From Comamonadaceae bacterium UBA2121 (GTDB taxonomy: Bacteria; Pseudomonadota; Gammaproteobacteria; Burkholderiales; Burkholderiaceae_C), in assembly GCA_002331385.1 (NCBI GenBank), contig DCYB01000013.1, forward strand, positions 62,001 through 126,000: DNA of 64,000 nucleotides, read 5' to 3'. A model generated the notes under the pieces. It ran no database searches. It had not been told where the DNA came from and was given only the letters and a program-made list of their open reading frames with translations. How positions within the stretch are numbered: the stretch's first letter is position 1; each line of letters begins with the position of its first letter. Below are positions 8,560 to 17,145 of this stretch, piece after piece. A program made the translations under genes and the position numbers.

Positions 8560-9534
8560 TCAGTCCGCCTTGATCCCAGCCGTTTTAATCACGGACGCCC
8601 ATTTCGCGGACTCTGTTTTGATGGTCTCCTCCATCTTCTGTGCGGTGCTGCCGTCGATGCTGAAGCCTTGGTCCGTAAGGCGTCCTTCATTTTCCTTGAG
8701 TGCGTCGATGATTGCGGCATGCAGTTTCTGGACAATTGGTTGTGGCACTCCAGCGGGAACGACAAATCCGTACCATGTGTCGGAGTTGTAGTCAGTGATT
8801 CCCGATTCTGCGACCGTGGGGACGTTTGGCAATTTGGGGTCACGTTTGTCACTTCCCACGGCAATGGCGCGTACCTTGCCCGCCTGGATTTGCGGGAGAG
8901 CTGAGGGCACCTGGACGAACATCATGGATATCTGATTCGCCAGAAGATCGTTCATGGCTGGGCCGCCGCCACGATAGGGAATGTGAAGAAGGCTGACTTT
9001 GGCCATGGACTTGAACAATTCTCCTGCCAAGTGCTGCGACGTGCCGGTTCCCGCCGAACCGTAGGTGAGTTTGCCGGGATTTTCCTTCGCGTAGGAAAGC
9101 AGTTCCTTCATGTTGTTGATCGGGACGGAAGGATTGACAACCATCGCAATGGGCATTCGGACCGCGATCGTCAACGGAGCAAAATCCTTGATGGGGTCGT
9201 AGGGAAGCTTGCTGTAGATGCTCTGGTTCATCGTGACGATGCCGGCCGAAGTGAGCATGAACGTATAACCATCAGCGGGAGCGCGCGCTGTCATTTCTGC
9301 CGCAAGCATGCCGCCTGCTCCGGGCTTGTTGTCGACCACCACAGATTGTCCAAGCTTCTTGCTCATGGATTGCGCAACGACCCGCGCGAGAAGGTCCGTG
9401 CTTGCTCCAGCGGAGAAAGGCGCGATTAGCCGAATGGGGCGTGACGGAAACTCGTCAGCAAAAGCACTCAATGCCGTGCCGAGCGCCAGAACTGCTGTGA
9501 TGAACGTTTTCTTCAAACCCTTTGTACGGTGCAT
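8560..9534 (-). CDS. Bug/TctC-family tripartite tricarboxylate receptor
   Basis: 324-residue periplasmic binding protein; signal peptide ends near ALSAFADEFPSRP. Family motifs: PIRLIAPFSAGASTDLLAR, VVVDNKPGAGGMLAAE, RAPADGYTFMLTS, NPGKLTYGSAGTGTSQHLAGE, HIPYRGGGPAMNDLL, KLPNVPTVAESG. First gene of the leftward operon, transcribed from a divergent promoter shared with the CoA-transferase operon, so substrate sensing or uptake and catabolism are probably co-regulated. No membrane subunits are encoded nearby. Confidence 0.93.
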   Translation of the reverse strand: MHRTKGLKKTFITAVLALGTALSAFADEFPSRPIRLIAPFSAGASTDLLARVVAQSMSKKLGQSVVVDNKPGAGGMLAAEMTARAPADGYTFMLTSAGIVTMNQSIYSKLPYDPIKDFAPLTIAVRMPIAMVVNPSVPINNMKELLSYAKENPGKLTYGSAGTGTSQHLAGELFKSMAKVSLLHIPYRGGGPAMNDLLANQISMMFVQVPSALPQIQAGKVRAIAVGSDKRDPKLPNVPTVAESGITDYNSDTWYGFVVPAGVPQPIVQKLHAAIIDALKENEGRLTDQGFSIDGSTAQKMEETIKTESAKWASVIKTAGIKAD

Positions 9535-9615
9535 GTCAGTCTCCTTGTACTCGAATTACATCTGCGAGTTTCGGACAGGTCCGCTGTTTTGGATATAGGT
9601 CACCGGCAGCATCTA

Positions 9616-9687
9616 GTCCATATATTGAGAAATTTCCAACAGTGCAAATTTCCTTTAAGCGATTTCATTTGTTCTCAATATATGGAC
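9616..9687. promoter_or_regulatory. Divergent promoter with a 16-bp perfect inverted repeat
   Basis: GTCCATATATTGAGAA at 9616-9631 recurs as its exact reverse complement at 9672-9687, separated by 40 bases. Two direct copies of AAATTTCC lie between them or at their edge (9630-9637 and 9646-9653), matching the element in the iclR promoter at 4818-4825. The region separates the leftward Bug operon from the rightward CoA-transferase operon, so it probably holds both promoters and the operators of the island's regulator. Confidence 0.62.
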
Positions 9688-9769
9688 CTCAAAGATCTTT
9701 GAAATGCTAGTGCGCGACTGGTCTTCGTTCTACGATTCTTCCATCTGTTCATTTGCAATTTCAACGGCA

Positions 9770-11017
9770 ATGCCTCTACAAAACAGTGGACCTCTTCAAG
9801 GAATTCGAGTTCTGGACCTCACCGAGGGCTGCGAACAATATTGTGGAAAGCTCTTCGCCCAATTGGGGGCCAATGTCACCTTGGTGGAGCCGTTGTTGGG
9901 GGCGTCCAGTCGTTGCGATGGCCCATTTATAGATAACGTGCCGCATAAAGAGTGCAGCTTGAGCTTTGCCTACTTTAATCAGGGAAAGCGCGGTATTTCT
10001 TTGAATCTTTCTCACCCATCCGGCTGTGATGTCTTTCGGGCATTGGTGCGCGATGTGGACCTGGTGATTGAATCGTACGCGCCGGGAGTCATGGACGAGT
10101 GGGGCATAGGCTATGGGGTCTTGCGTGACATTCACCCGGGCTTGACCGTGACGAGTATTTCTCCATTCGGCCAAAACGGGCCGTTGTCTCACTTCGCGGC
10201 CAATGATCTGGTTTCTTTGGCCTTCGGAGGACTGCTGTCGCTCGGGGGGTATCCTGGCCTGGCACCGACGGCCCCACATGGGAATCAGGCACTGCTTTCA
10301 GCGGCGCAGTTTGCAGCTGTGGCATCCATGGTGGCGTTGCTTCAAACTGAGCAGAAAGAGGGTGCGTTCTCTGGTCAGCATGTAGATATCTCCGTGCAAG
10401 AAAGCGTCGCCATGGCACTGGAGAATGCGGTGCAATTCGTGGAGTTGGAGCGAACGGTGCGCAAGCGCAATGGAGGGGAGCAACGCCAGGCAGGAACCGG
10501 TGTATTTGCTTGTCAGGACGGCATGGTGTATTTGATGGCGGGGGGCGTTGCGTCGAACAAGTTCTGGCATGGAACGGCCCAATGGCTGATAGACGTAAAC
10601 GCACCAGGTGCAACCCAATTGCACGAGGCGCGTTGGATGGATAACGCGTTTTTGCAAAGCGCAGAAGCCAAGCAGATTTTTGCCGACATCTTTCTGCCTT
10701 TCTCCATCCGACGCACCAAGGCACAGCTGTATGAAGAAGGGCAAAAACGACGCATTCCCATTTGTCCTGTCAGTACCACGGCAGACCTCCTGGAGAACAG
10801 GCAGCTTCAATATAGGCAGTTCTTCGAGCGCTCCATCCACTCGTACACGGGGGCTACTTTAACGATGCCTGGTGCGCCATACAGGTTGGAGCAGTCGCCA
10901 TGGTCCATGGGACGATCGGCGCCGCGTTTGGGTGAGCACACGTCGGAATTGCTCGATGCGGCTGGTTATGACCGGGAAGCGCAGGCAGTTTTGTTGCGCG
11001 TAGGAGCCATCGCATGA
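9770..11017 (+). CDS. Class III (CaiB/BaiF) CoA-transferase, subunit lacking the catalytic Asp
   Basis: 415 residues from the ATG at 9770 (an upstream ATG at 9704 only adds an atypical leader). Family III signature: LQGIRVLDLTEGCEQYCGKLFAQLGANVTLVEP, NQGKRGISLNL, SPFGQNGPL, DISVQESVA. The segment that should hold the nucleophilic Asp (about 160-185, around APTAPHGNQALL) has no Asp. In known two-subunit enzymes such as BbsEF only one subunit is catalytic, and the next gene, overlapping by ATGA, has the Asp. The pair therefore probably forms a heteromer activating a carboxylic acid with a donor CoA ester such as succinyl-CoA. Confidence 0.87.
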   Translation: MPLQNSGPLQGIRVLDLTEGCEQYCGKLFAQLGANVTLVEPLLGASSRCDGPFIDNVPHKECSLSFAYFNQGKRGISLNLSHPSGCDVFRALVRDVDLVIESYAPGVMDEWGIGYGVLRDIHPGLTVTSISPFGQNGPLSHFAANDLVSLAFGGLLSLGGYPGLAPTAPHGNQALLSAAQFAAVASMVALLQTEQKEGAFSGQHVDISVQESVAMALENAVQFVELERTVRKRNGGEQRQAGTGVFACQDGMVYLMAGGVASNKFWHGTAQWLIDVNAPGATQLHEARWMDNAFLQSAEAKQIFADIFLPFSIRRTKAQLYEEGQKRRIPICPVSTTADLLENRQLQYRQFFERSIHSYTGATLTMPGAPYRLEQSPWSMGRSAPRLGEHTSELLDAAGYDREAQAVLLRVGAIA

Positions 11018-12246
11018 GCCAAATTGAAACGCAGCGCCCATTGGCGGGCATCACAGTCGTGGATTTCACCTGGATTGGTGCAGGTTCATACACCACGAAA
11101 ATTTTGGCGGATTTTGGTGCTGATGTCATCAAGATTGAAAGCGCAGAACGATTGGACTCTCTACGCGACGCCAAGCCCTTCAAGGACGGCATTGCCGGTG
11201 TGAATCGCAGCGGCTATTTTGCGGATCGAAACTCTAGCAAGCGCAGCGTGACGTTGAATCTGAAGACGGAATCTGGCAGGGCTGTTGCCCGCAGCTTGAT
11301 CAAACAGGCCGACGTTGTTGCTAACAACTTCACACCTGGCGTGATGGAAAAATTCGGGCTTGGTTACGAGGCGGTACGCGCTTTGAAGCCGGATGTTGTT
11401 TACATCGCGATGTCGATGCATGGTCAGAGTGGTCCGGAAGCCAATTATTTGGGATATGGACTCACCATGGGAGCAGTGACCGGGCTGCACTATCTGTGTG
11501 GTCTGCCTGACCGCGAGCCTACGGGGACGGGCACCAATTTTCCTGACCATGTGCCCAACCCGACACATGCAGCGTTCGCGATTCTAGCTGCGCTGCGTTT
11601 CAGAAGACGCACGGGGCAGGGGCAGTTGATCGATTTGGCGCAGATCGAACCAACCATCTCGCTGATTGGGCCAGCGGTGCTGGACTACACCGTCAACGGT
11701 TCGGTGGTTAATCGCCGCGGAAATGAGCATGTGGCATGTGCGCCGCATGGCGTTTTCCCGTCGGCGGGGAACGACCAATGGATCGCTATCACGGCCACTG
11801 ATGAATCGCAATGGCACAACTTGTTGGACGTGCTGGCGCTAACGTCTTTGTCGCAGGATCCGCGTTTCATGTCGCCGCTTGCTCGGTGGCGGCATCGTGA
11901 TGCCTTGTATACCCTCCTCGGGCAGGCGACTGCGGCGCACTCTAATCAGGACCTCGCCCGGGCCTTGCAACACAGAGGTGTTACAGCTGGCCCGGTGCAG
12001 ACTGCTGAAGATGTGCTGTTGAGGGATGTGCAACTGAAAGAGAGAGGTCATTGGACTTATCTCGATCACGCGGAAATGGGCCCGACGGTCTACAACGCTT
12101 TGCCCGTGCAGATGTCTGGAGCAGAGTGCAAGCCGCATCGACCAGCGCCCTTGCTCGGAGAGCATACCGATGAGGTATTGCATGAAAAGCTGGATTTGTC
12201 TTCTGAGGAGATAGCCGCCTTGCGTGCCGAAGGAGCGCTGACATGA
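11014..12246 (+). CDS. Class III CoA-transferase, catalytic subunit
   Basis: 410-residue CaiB/BaiF enzyme. N-terminal Rossmann part LAGITVVDFTWIGAGSYTTKILADFGADVIKIES, then NSSKRSVTLNL, the likely catalytic Asp178 in TNFPDHVPNP, and RRRTGQGQLIDLAQIE. The start overlaps the stop of the previous CoA-transferase gene and its own stop overlaps the next start (ATGA both times), so tight coupling and stoichiometric production are likely. The FTWIGAG motif and paired layout resemble BbsF of the benzylsuccinate system, but the substrate here is unknown. Confidence 0.9.
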   Translation: MSQIETQRPLAGITVVDFTWIGAGSYTTKILADFGADVIKIESAERLDSLRDAKPFKDGIAGVNRSGYFADRNSSKRSVTLNLKTESGRAVARSLIKQADVVANNFTPGVMEKFGLGYEAVRALKPDVVYIAMSMHGQSGPEANYLGYGLTMGAVTGLHYLCGLPDREPTGTGTNFPDHVPNPTHAAFAILAALRFRRRTGQGQLIDLAQIEPTISLIGPAVLDYTVNGSVVNRRGNEHVACAPHGVFPSAGNDQWIAITATDESQWHNLLDVLALTSLSQDPRFMSPLARWRHRDALYTLLGQATAAHSNQDLARALQHRGVTAGPVQTAEDVLLRDVQLKERGHWTYLDHAEMGPTVYNALPVQMSGAECKPHRPAPLLGEHTDEVLHEKLDLSSEEIAALRAEGALT

Positions 12247-13613
12247 CTGCTACCCAGCAAATTGCACGTTTCGTCACTCGTTACGATCCGGCCGACTTGA
12301 CCTCCGAACTGATTGAAGCGTGTGGGCGTGCTCTCATTGACACCTTTTGCGCTGCTATCGCTGGGCGTAGAGAACCGGCTTCTGTTTTGGCATTGCGCTA
12401 TGCGCAGAGTTCCGGTGCTGGTGCGGATGCGCCTCACTGCCGTGCAGTCTATTGGGGGACGGGGCAGTGGTTGCCGCTAGAACTTGCTGCGCTTTGCAAT
12501 GGGGTCGCAGGGCACGTTCTGGACTACGACGATGTTACGTCTGCGTTGCGAGGGCACCCCAGTATTGCCATGTTCCCGGCGTTAGTTGCACTAGCAGAGG
12601 CTCTGGATGCTTCGGGGCGCGACTTCGTTGCAGCTTATGTCTGTGGCTTTGAGGTGATTTGCAAGCTCTCAAATGCCATGGCGGTGAATCACTATGCGAA
12701 AGGATGGCATTCCACATCGACCATTGGCTGCATAGGAGCTGCCGTGGCTTGTGCCAAGCTGCTCAATCTTGATGAGAAGAAAGTCGCCAATGCAGTGGGT
12801 CTGGCCGTTTCCCAAGCTGCTGGATCGCGTGCTAATTTCGGAACGCATGCGAAGTCGTTTCAGGCGGGCCACAGCAATGCGAGTGGTTTGCGCGCAGCGC
12901 TTTTGGCGCGGGAAGGATTCGATTCATCAGTGGAAATTCTGGAGGGGGCGTTTGGCTATCTCTCCTTGTACGGGAATGGAGAGTCTCTAAGGGAGGTCTT
13001 GAGCACACTGAGCGATGGCCCGATGGAGTTGGTTGCCAGAGGCATTGAAGTCAAAAAGTACCCGTTGTGCTATGCGACACATCGGGCTTTAGATGGAATT
13101 CTGGATTTGCGAGAGGAACTGGACCTTGAGTTGACAGACGTGCAGACGGTCCATGTGCGCACGAGTGCTGGCGCCCTTACTCCTTTGATTCATACCCGCC
13201 CAAAGACCGGCCTGGAGGCGAAATTCAGCATGCAGTATGCGGTGACTGCTGCATTGTTGGATGGAAAAGTCGGTTTGGCGAGCTTTATCGATGAGGCCGT
13301 GTTGCGTGATCAGGCGCAGACCTTCTTTCCTCGCGTCACCAGCGATGATTCGCAGAGTGGATCCACTTTTCCTCGGTGGACGGAATTGACTCTGCAGTTG
13401 GCGAACGGGCACACGGTCCAGAAGCGGGTCGACGCATTGCGAGGTTCTGCCCAAATGCCGTTGACGCTTTCAGAACTGCGAGCCAAGGCCGCCGATTGCA
13501 TTGAGTGGGGACATGCTCGGGCAGATGTCGACGCACTCATCGATAAGGCGTTGCGGCTGGACCGGATTGCATTCCGGGAATGGCGCCAAGCCGCACCACT
13601 TGAATTCAACTAA
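12243..13613 (+). CDS. MmgE/PrpD-family protein
   Basis: 456 residues. The family includes 2-methylcitrate dehydratase, cis-aconitate decarboxylase and iminodisuccinate epimerase. Conserved active-site motifs are intact: GHVLDYDDVTSALRGHPS, GWHSTSTIG, GTHAKSFQAGHSNASGL and KKYPLCYATHRALDG, so it is probably an active lyase, decarboxylase or epimerase on a di- or tricarboxylate. It overlaps the CoA-transferase stop (ATGA) and is followed after nine bases by enoyl-CoA hydratase. No prpB or prpC is present, so a methylcitrate cycle role is unlikely. Confidence 0.9.
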   Translation: MTATQQIARFVTRYDPADLTSELIEACGRALIDTFCAAIAGRREPASVLALRYAQSSGAGADAPHCRAVYWGTGQWLPLELAALCNGVAGHVLDYDDVTSALRGHPSIAMFPALVALAEALDASGRDFVAAYVCGFEVICKLSNAMAVNHYAKGWHSTSTIGCIGAAVACAKLLNLDEKKVANAVGLAVSQAAGSRANFGTHAKSFQAGHSNASGLRAALLAREGFDSSVEILEGAFGYLSLYGNGESLREVLSTLSDGPMELVARGIEVKKYPLCYATHRALDGILDLREELDLELTDVQTVHVRTSAGALTPLIHTRPKTGLEAKFSMQYAVTAALLDGKVGLASFIDEAVLRDQAQTFFPRVTSDDSQSGSTFPRWTELTLQLANGHTVQKRVDALRGSAQMPLTLSELRAKAADCIEWGHARADVDALIDKALRLDRIAFREWRQAAPLEFN

Positions 13614-13622
13614 GGAGATCAC

Positions 13623-14399
13623 ATGGCTTTGCTGTACGAAGTAAGGGAGGGCGTCGCGGTCATTACCCTCAATCGACCTGATGCAATGAATTCAATTGAC
13701 CCGGAAACCCGTGAGGAGTTGCGGAACGCATGGCGGGACGCTGCAGCGGACGCGTCAGTGCGATGTGTAGTCCTGACAGGGGCTGGAGACAAGGCGTTCT
13801 GTACAGGGTCAGATTTGAAAAAAACCATGCCGCCCGAAGAAAGTCCAGCTCAACTCACTTTCGGCGACCATACATCGCTGCATTTACTCAGCGGAATGAA
13901 TCTGGATAAGCCCATTATTTGCGCTGTAAATGGCTATGCGATGGGAGGAGGGATGGAGTTGGCGCTTGCATGTGATATCCGTTTGGCATCCGAGAACGCC
14001 CAATTTGCCTTGTCCGAGGTTCGTATTGGAAGTATTCCAGGTGCGGGTGGTACGCAGAACTTGCCACGTCTGATTGGTAGTTCGGACGCCATGTTGATGC
14101 TCTTTACTGGTGATCGCGTGGACGCTCAGGAAGCGTTGCGCACTGGTTTGGTCAGCAAAGTGGTTCCTTTAACCGATTTACTTGACTGTGCAATGACGAT
14201 CGCTAAGCGCATCGCCGCGAATGCGCCTCTGTCGGTACGCGCAGTCAAACGCTTGGTGCGGGACGGGCAGTCGATGCCGGTTACTCAGGCGATAGCAATG
14301 GAGAGCTATGTGTTCGGCATGTTGCGAGACACACAAGACCGTATCGAAGGGCGAAAGGCCTTTCAAGAAAAGCGCACGCCCATGTATCAAGGGCGTTGA
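13623..14399 (+). CDS. Enoyl-CoA hydratase/isomerase family protein
   Basis: 258-residue crotonase-fold enzyme, preceded by a strong AAGGAG. Oxyanion-hole and substrate motifs are visible: RPDAMNSID, GAGDKAFCTGSDLK, CAVNGYAMGGGMELALACD and FALSEVRIGSIPGAGGTQNLPRLIG. Both glutamates typical of true hydratases are kept (GGGME and SEV). It would hydrate the enoyl-CoA made by the acyl-CoA dehydrogenase at 3558-4748, or an unsaturated acyl-CoA made from a PrpD/PrpF product. The next gene starts 20 bases after its stop. Confidence 0.92.
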   Translation: MALLYEVREGVAVITLNRPDAMNSIDPETREELRNAWRDAAADASVRCVVLTGAGDKAFCTGSDLKKTMPPEESPAQLTFGDHTSLHLLSGMNLDKPIICAVNGYAMGGGMELALACDIRLASENAQFALSEVRIGSIPGAGGTQNLPRLIGSSDAMLMLFTGDRVDAQEALRTGLVSKVVPLTDLLDCAMTIAKRIAANAPLSVRAVKRLVRDGQSMPVTQAIAMESYVFGMLRDTQDRIEGRKAFQEKRTPMYQGR

Positions 14400-14419
14400 A
14401 TTTCGTATCAGGAGAAATC

Positions 14420-15565
14420 ATGGCATCATTGAAAGACAAGATTGCAATTGTAGGTGTTGGCGCTACGCCGCAGGGTAAGCTACCTGGATCGACGCCCGTG
14501 ACTCTGGCGTCACAGGCCTTCAAATTGGCGCTGGAAGATTCGGGCCTTAAGAAAAGCCAGATCGACGGTTTGTTGACCATGCCCGGCACTACCTCGCCCG
14601 AAGGATCGTTGAATTACCTTCGCATGGGTGAAACCTTGGGTATTGACCCCAAATACACCGGCAGCCTGACGATGGGCGGTGGCACATGCGGAGCGCTAAT
14701 CCAGAACGCTGCGATGGCTATCGAGTCAGGTATGGCAGACTATGTTGCTTGCATGTTTGCAGATACGGCGCGCACTGGCAACTACCGCTTCTCGCGCGCT
14801 TCGGGTTGGGGAGACTCTTGGGGAATCTGGGGCATGTTTGGCGCGGCAGCCAATAGCGCTATCGCGGCAAGCCGACATATGGCGCTTTATGGAACCACCA
14901 GTCGCCATCTTGGCAACGTGGCGGTGGCTTGCCGCAAGCACGCGTCGATGAACCCTAACGCCGTGATGCGCGATCCCATTACGATCGAAGATCATCAAGC
15001 CTCGCGTTTTGTCGTAGAGCCATTTCACCTTCTGGATTGTTGCCTGATCAGTGACGGCGGAGTGTGCCTAATTCTCACATCCGCAGAGCGTGCGCGCGAT
15101 TTGAAACAGAAACCTGTTTTGATCTCCGGAATGGGGCAGGCATATACGACGCAGAACATGGAGCGAGAAAACTGGTGGTACGTTCCACACCAGAAGGATG
15201 CATTGGATCGAGCCTATGCTATGGCAGGAGTGGGCCCCAAGGACATCGACGTTGCCCAGCTGTATGACAACTTCACCATGAGCGTCATTCTTTGGTTGGA
15301 GCACGCGGGGTTCTGCGACGTTGGCGAGGGTGGACCTTTTACGGAAGGGGGGCGTATCGAGCTCGGCGGCGCACTGCCCATCAATACAGCTGGCGGTAAT
15401 CTCTCGGAGTCCTATATGGAAGGTTGGCTTCACGCTGTGGAAGGTGTACGCCAGATGCGTGGACAGTGCGGTGAAAGACAGGTCGAGAATGCGAAGACGT
15501 GTCTGGTAACGGGCCGCGGCATGACGCTCAATTGTTCCAATGCCATGATTCTTCGCGCATCCTGA
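14420..15565 (+). CDS. SCP-x/lipid-transfer-type thiolase
   Basis: 381 residues; start chosen because AGGAGA lies just upstream. Thiolase-fold protein with the nucleophilic Cys at about 90 (MGGGTCGALIQNA), YDNFTMSVILWLEHAGFC, LPINTAGGNLSESYMEGWLHAVEGVRQMRG and the C-terminal VTGRGMTLNCSNA. The usual GHP and CxGGG motifs are altered, as is common in this subfamily; the WLH histidine may replace the canonical one. It is followed at once by a DUF35 gene, the arrangement of BbsB-BbsA and related thiolase pairs. Predicted to cleave a 3-oxoacyl-CoA, or to make one in reverse. Confidence 0.86.
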   Translation: MASLKDKIAIVGVGATPQGKLPGSTPVTLASQAFKLALEDSGLKKSQIDGLLTMPGTTSPEGSLNYLRMGETLGIDPKYTGSLTMGGGTCGALIQNAAMAIESGMADYVACMFADTARTGNYRFSRASGWGDSWGIWGMFGAAANSAIAASRHMALYGTTSRHLGNVAVACRKHASMNPNAVMRDPITIEDHQASRFVVEPFHLLDCCLISDGGVCLILTSAERARDLKQKPVLISGMGQAYTTQNMERENWWYVPHQKDALDRAYAMAGVGPKDIDVAQLYDNFTMSVILWLEHAGFCDVGEGGPFTEGGRIELGGALPINTAGGNLSESYMEGWLHAVEGVRQMRGQCGERQVENAKTCLVTGRGMTLNCSNAMILRAS

Positions 15566-15577
15566 GGAGTAAATGCA

Positions 15578-16000
15578 ATGACGACAGACACCACAAGATA
15601 CACCAAGCCATTACCTATTCTGGACGAACTCAATCGCCCGTTTTGGGAGTCCACCAAAGCGCATCGATTGGCATTGCAGCATTGTTCAGAATGCGGAAAA
15701 TTCCGCTATCCCATCAATCATTTGTGCCCGCACTGCTTGAGTGATAAGTACGAATGGACACCGATATCAGGGCGAGGAAGCGTCTACTCGAGCATCGTTT
15801 TTCATCAGGTCTACAACCAGGAGTTTGCTGATGATGTTCCCTACAACGTTTCGCTTATCCAGTTGGATGAGGGGCCGCGCATGCTCAGCAATGTGATTGG
15901 TATCGCGCCTTCTGAGGTGAAAGTGGGAGAGAAGGTGGAAGTGGTATTTGATGACGTTACCGCCGAAGTGACCATTCCCCGGTTCAAGCGGATCGATTGA
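15578..16000 (+). CDS. DUF35 Zn-ribbon/OB-fold thiolase partner
   Basis: 140 residues: N-terminal rubredoxin-like zinc ribbon (HCSECGKFRYP and LCPHC, two CxxC knuckles) followed by an OB-fold (SGRGSVYSSIVFHQVYN, VPYNVSLIQLDEGPRMLSNV, KVEVVFDDV). Such proteins form obligate complexes with SCP-x-type thiolases or hydroxymethylglutaryl-type synthases and help bind the acyl-CoA. It lies 12 bases after the thiolase gene with GGAG before its ATG. BbsA of the benzylsuccinate pathway is a described example of the pairing. Confidence 0.92.
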   Translation: MTTDTTRYTKPLPILDELNRPFWESTKAHRLALQHCSECGKFRYPINHLCPHCLSDKYEWTPISGRGSVYSSIVFHQVYNQEFADDVPYNVSLIQLDEGPRMLSNVIGIAPSEVKVGEKVEVVFDDVTAEVTIPRFKRID

Positions 16001-16011
16001 GGTCAAGCTCC

Positions 16012-17145
16012 ATGAGTCATACGCTTCCCTTTGTTTTGATGCGCGGCGGAACCAGCAAAGGGGTATTCCTGCGCGAGCAAGATGTACCCAAACTCAGGGC
16101 GGAGCTTACGGCCGTGTTGTTGGATCTTTTCGGCAGTCCTGATCGTAGGCAAATAGATGGACTGGGAGGGGCTGACAAACTCACCAGCAAGGCTGCAATC
16201 ATTGGCCCTCCAGTGCGCACAGACAGCGATGTTTCCTATCTTTTTGGACAGGTGGGAACGGTGCGTGCCGAAGTGGACTACAACCTCAATTGCGGCAATC
16301 TGCTCGCCGCGGTAGGTCTGTATGCCATAGAAGAACAATTGATCCCTGTGAGAGAGGGCATTACTACTGTGCGCGTTCACAATGTGAACACGGACAAGAT
16401 CATTCACGTTTCGGTGCCCGTGCGTGATGGGGTCGCGCAGTGGCGCGGCGATCTGTCGATCGGAGGTGTGCCTGGCACCGGGGCTTCCATTGCACTCGAT
16501 TTTTCGCGTGCCGTCGGAGCCATTACCGGTCAAATGCTTCCCACTGGAAAAGTCTGCGAATTTCTCGAAGTTCCCGATGTCGGTTCAATCGAAGTATCCA
16601 TTGTCGATGGCGCCAACCTCGCCGTATACGTACAGGCTTCGGCCTTGGGAATGACGGGCAAGGAATCCCCAGACGCCATTGATGTCAACGATGAGCTCAA
16701 GCGTCGAATGGATGCAATTCGCAGGTGTGTGGCATATCGCTGTGGGCTACGTGACTATTGGGATGCCCGCAAAGCGCCCTCGACTCCGATGCTCATTGCC
16801 ATCGGTGAACCAGTCGACTATGTGACATGCACGCAAGGAGAGCGTATTGCTGCGGCGGAAGTAGATATGTTGGTGCGGCAGTACGCATCTGGTTCCGCCA
16901 GCAAGACTTTGGCTGCGACCTTGACGGCAACGACAGGGCTGGCGTGCAGGATAGAAGGATCACTTCCTCAGCGCTTGATTGCCTCCAATTGTAAGAGCGG
17001 ATCGTCCAAGCTTTCTTTTGGACATCCTTCTGGAGTCATTCATGTGGAATCTGCTGTTGTTGAGGGTGTGGTCATGCGGCTCAGTGTGTTGAGGACGGCG
17101 CGCAGAATTGCGGAAGGTAGGGCGTATCTGAAGCACGCATTTTAA
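16012..17145 (+). CDS. PrpF-family isomerase
   Basis: 377 residues of the diaminopimelate-epimerase fold. PrpF signatures: LPFVLMRGGTSKGVFL at the N-terminus, VDYNLNCGNLLAAVG with the catalytic Cys, and GHPSGVIHVES near the C-terminus. Characterised relatives isomerise 2-methylaconitate, 4-oxalomesaconate or aconitate by proton transfer. With the MmgE/PrpD gene in the same operon this points to a branched, unsaturated di- or tricarboxylate. ATG at 16012 is chosen, with GAGG ten bases upstream; a TTG at 15997 would overlap the previous gene. Last gene of the seven-gene operon. Confidence 0.9.
   Translation: MSHTLPFVLMRGGTSKGVFLREQDVPKLRAELTAVLLDLFGSPDRRQIDGLGGADKLTSKAAIIGPPVRTDSDVSYLFGQVGTVRAEVDYNLNCGNLLAAVGLYAIEEQLIPVREGITTVRVHNVNTDKIIHVSVPVRDGVAQWRGDLSIGGVPGTGASIALDFSRAVGAITGQMLPTGKVCEFLEVPDVGSIEVSIVDGANLAVYVQASALGMTGKESPDAIDVNDELKRRMDAIRRCVAYRCGLRDYWDARKAPSTPMLIAIGEPVDYVTCTQGERIAAAEVDMLVRQYASGSASKTLAATLTATTGLACRIEGSLPQRLIASNCKSGSSKLSFGHPSGVIHVESAVVEGVVMRLSVLRTARRIAEGRAYLKHAF

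Noticed and set aside
12243..17145. Classical methylcitrate cycle
   Set aside because: PrpD and PrpF families are present but no PrpB, PrpC or AcnD, and the operon is dominated by CoA-ester beta-oxidation enzymes.
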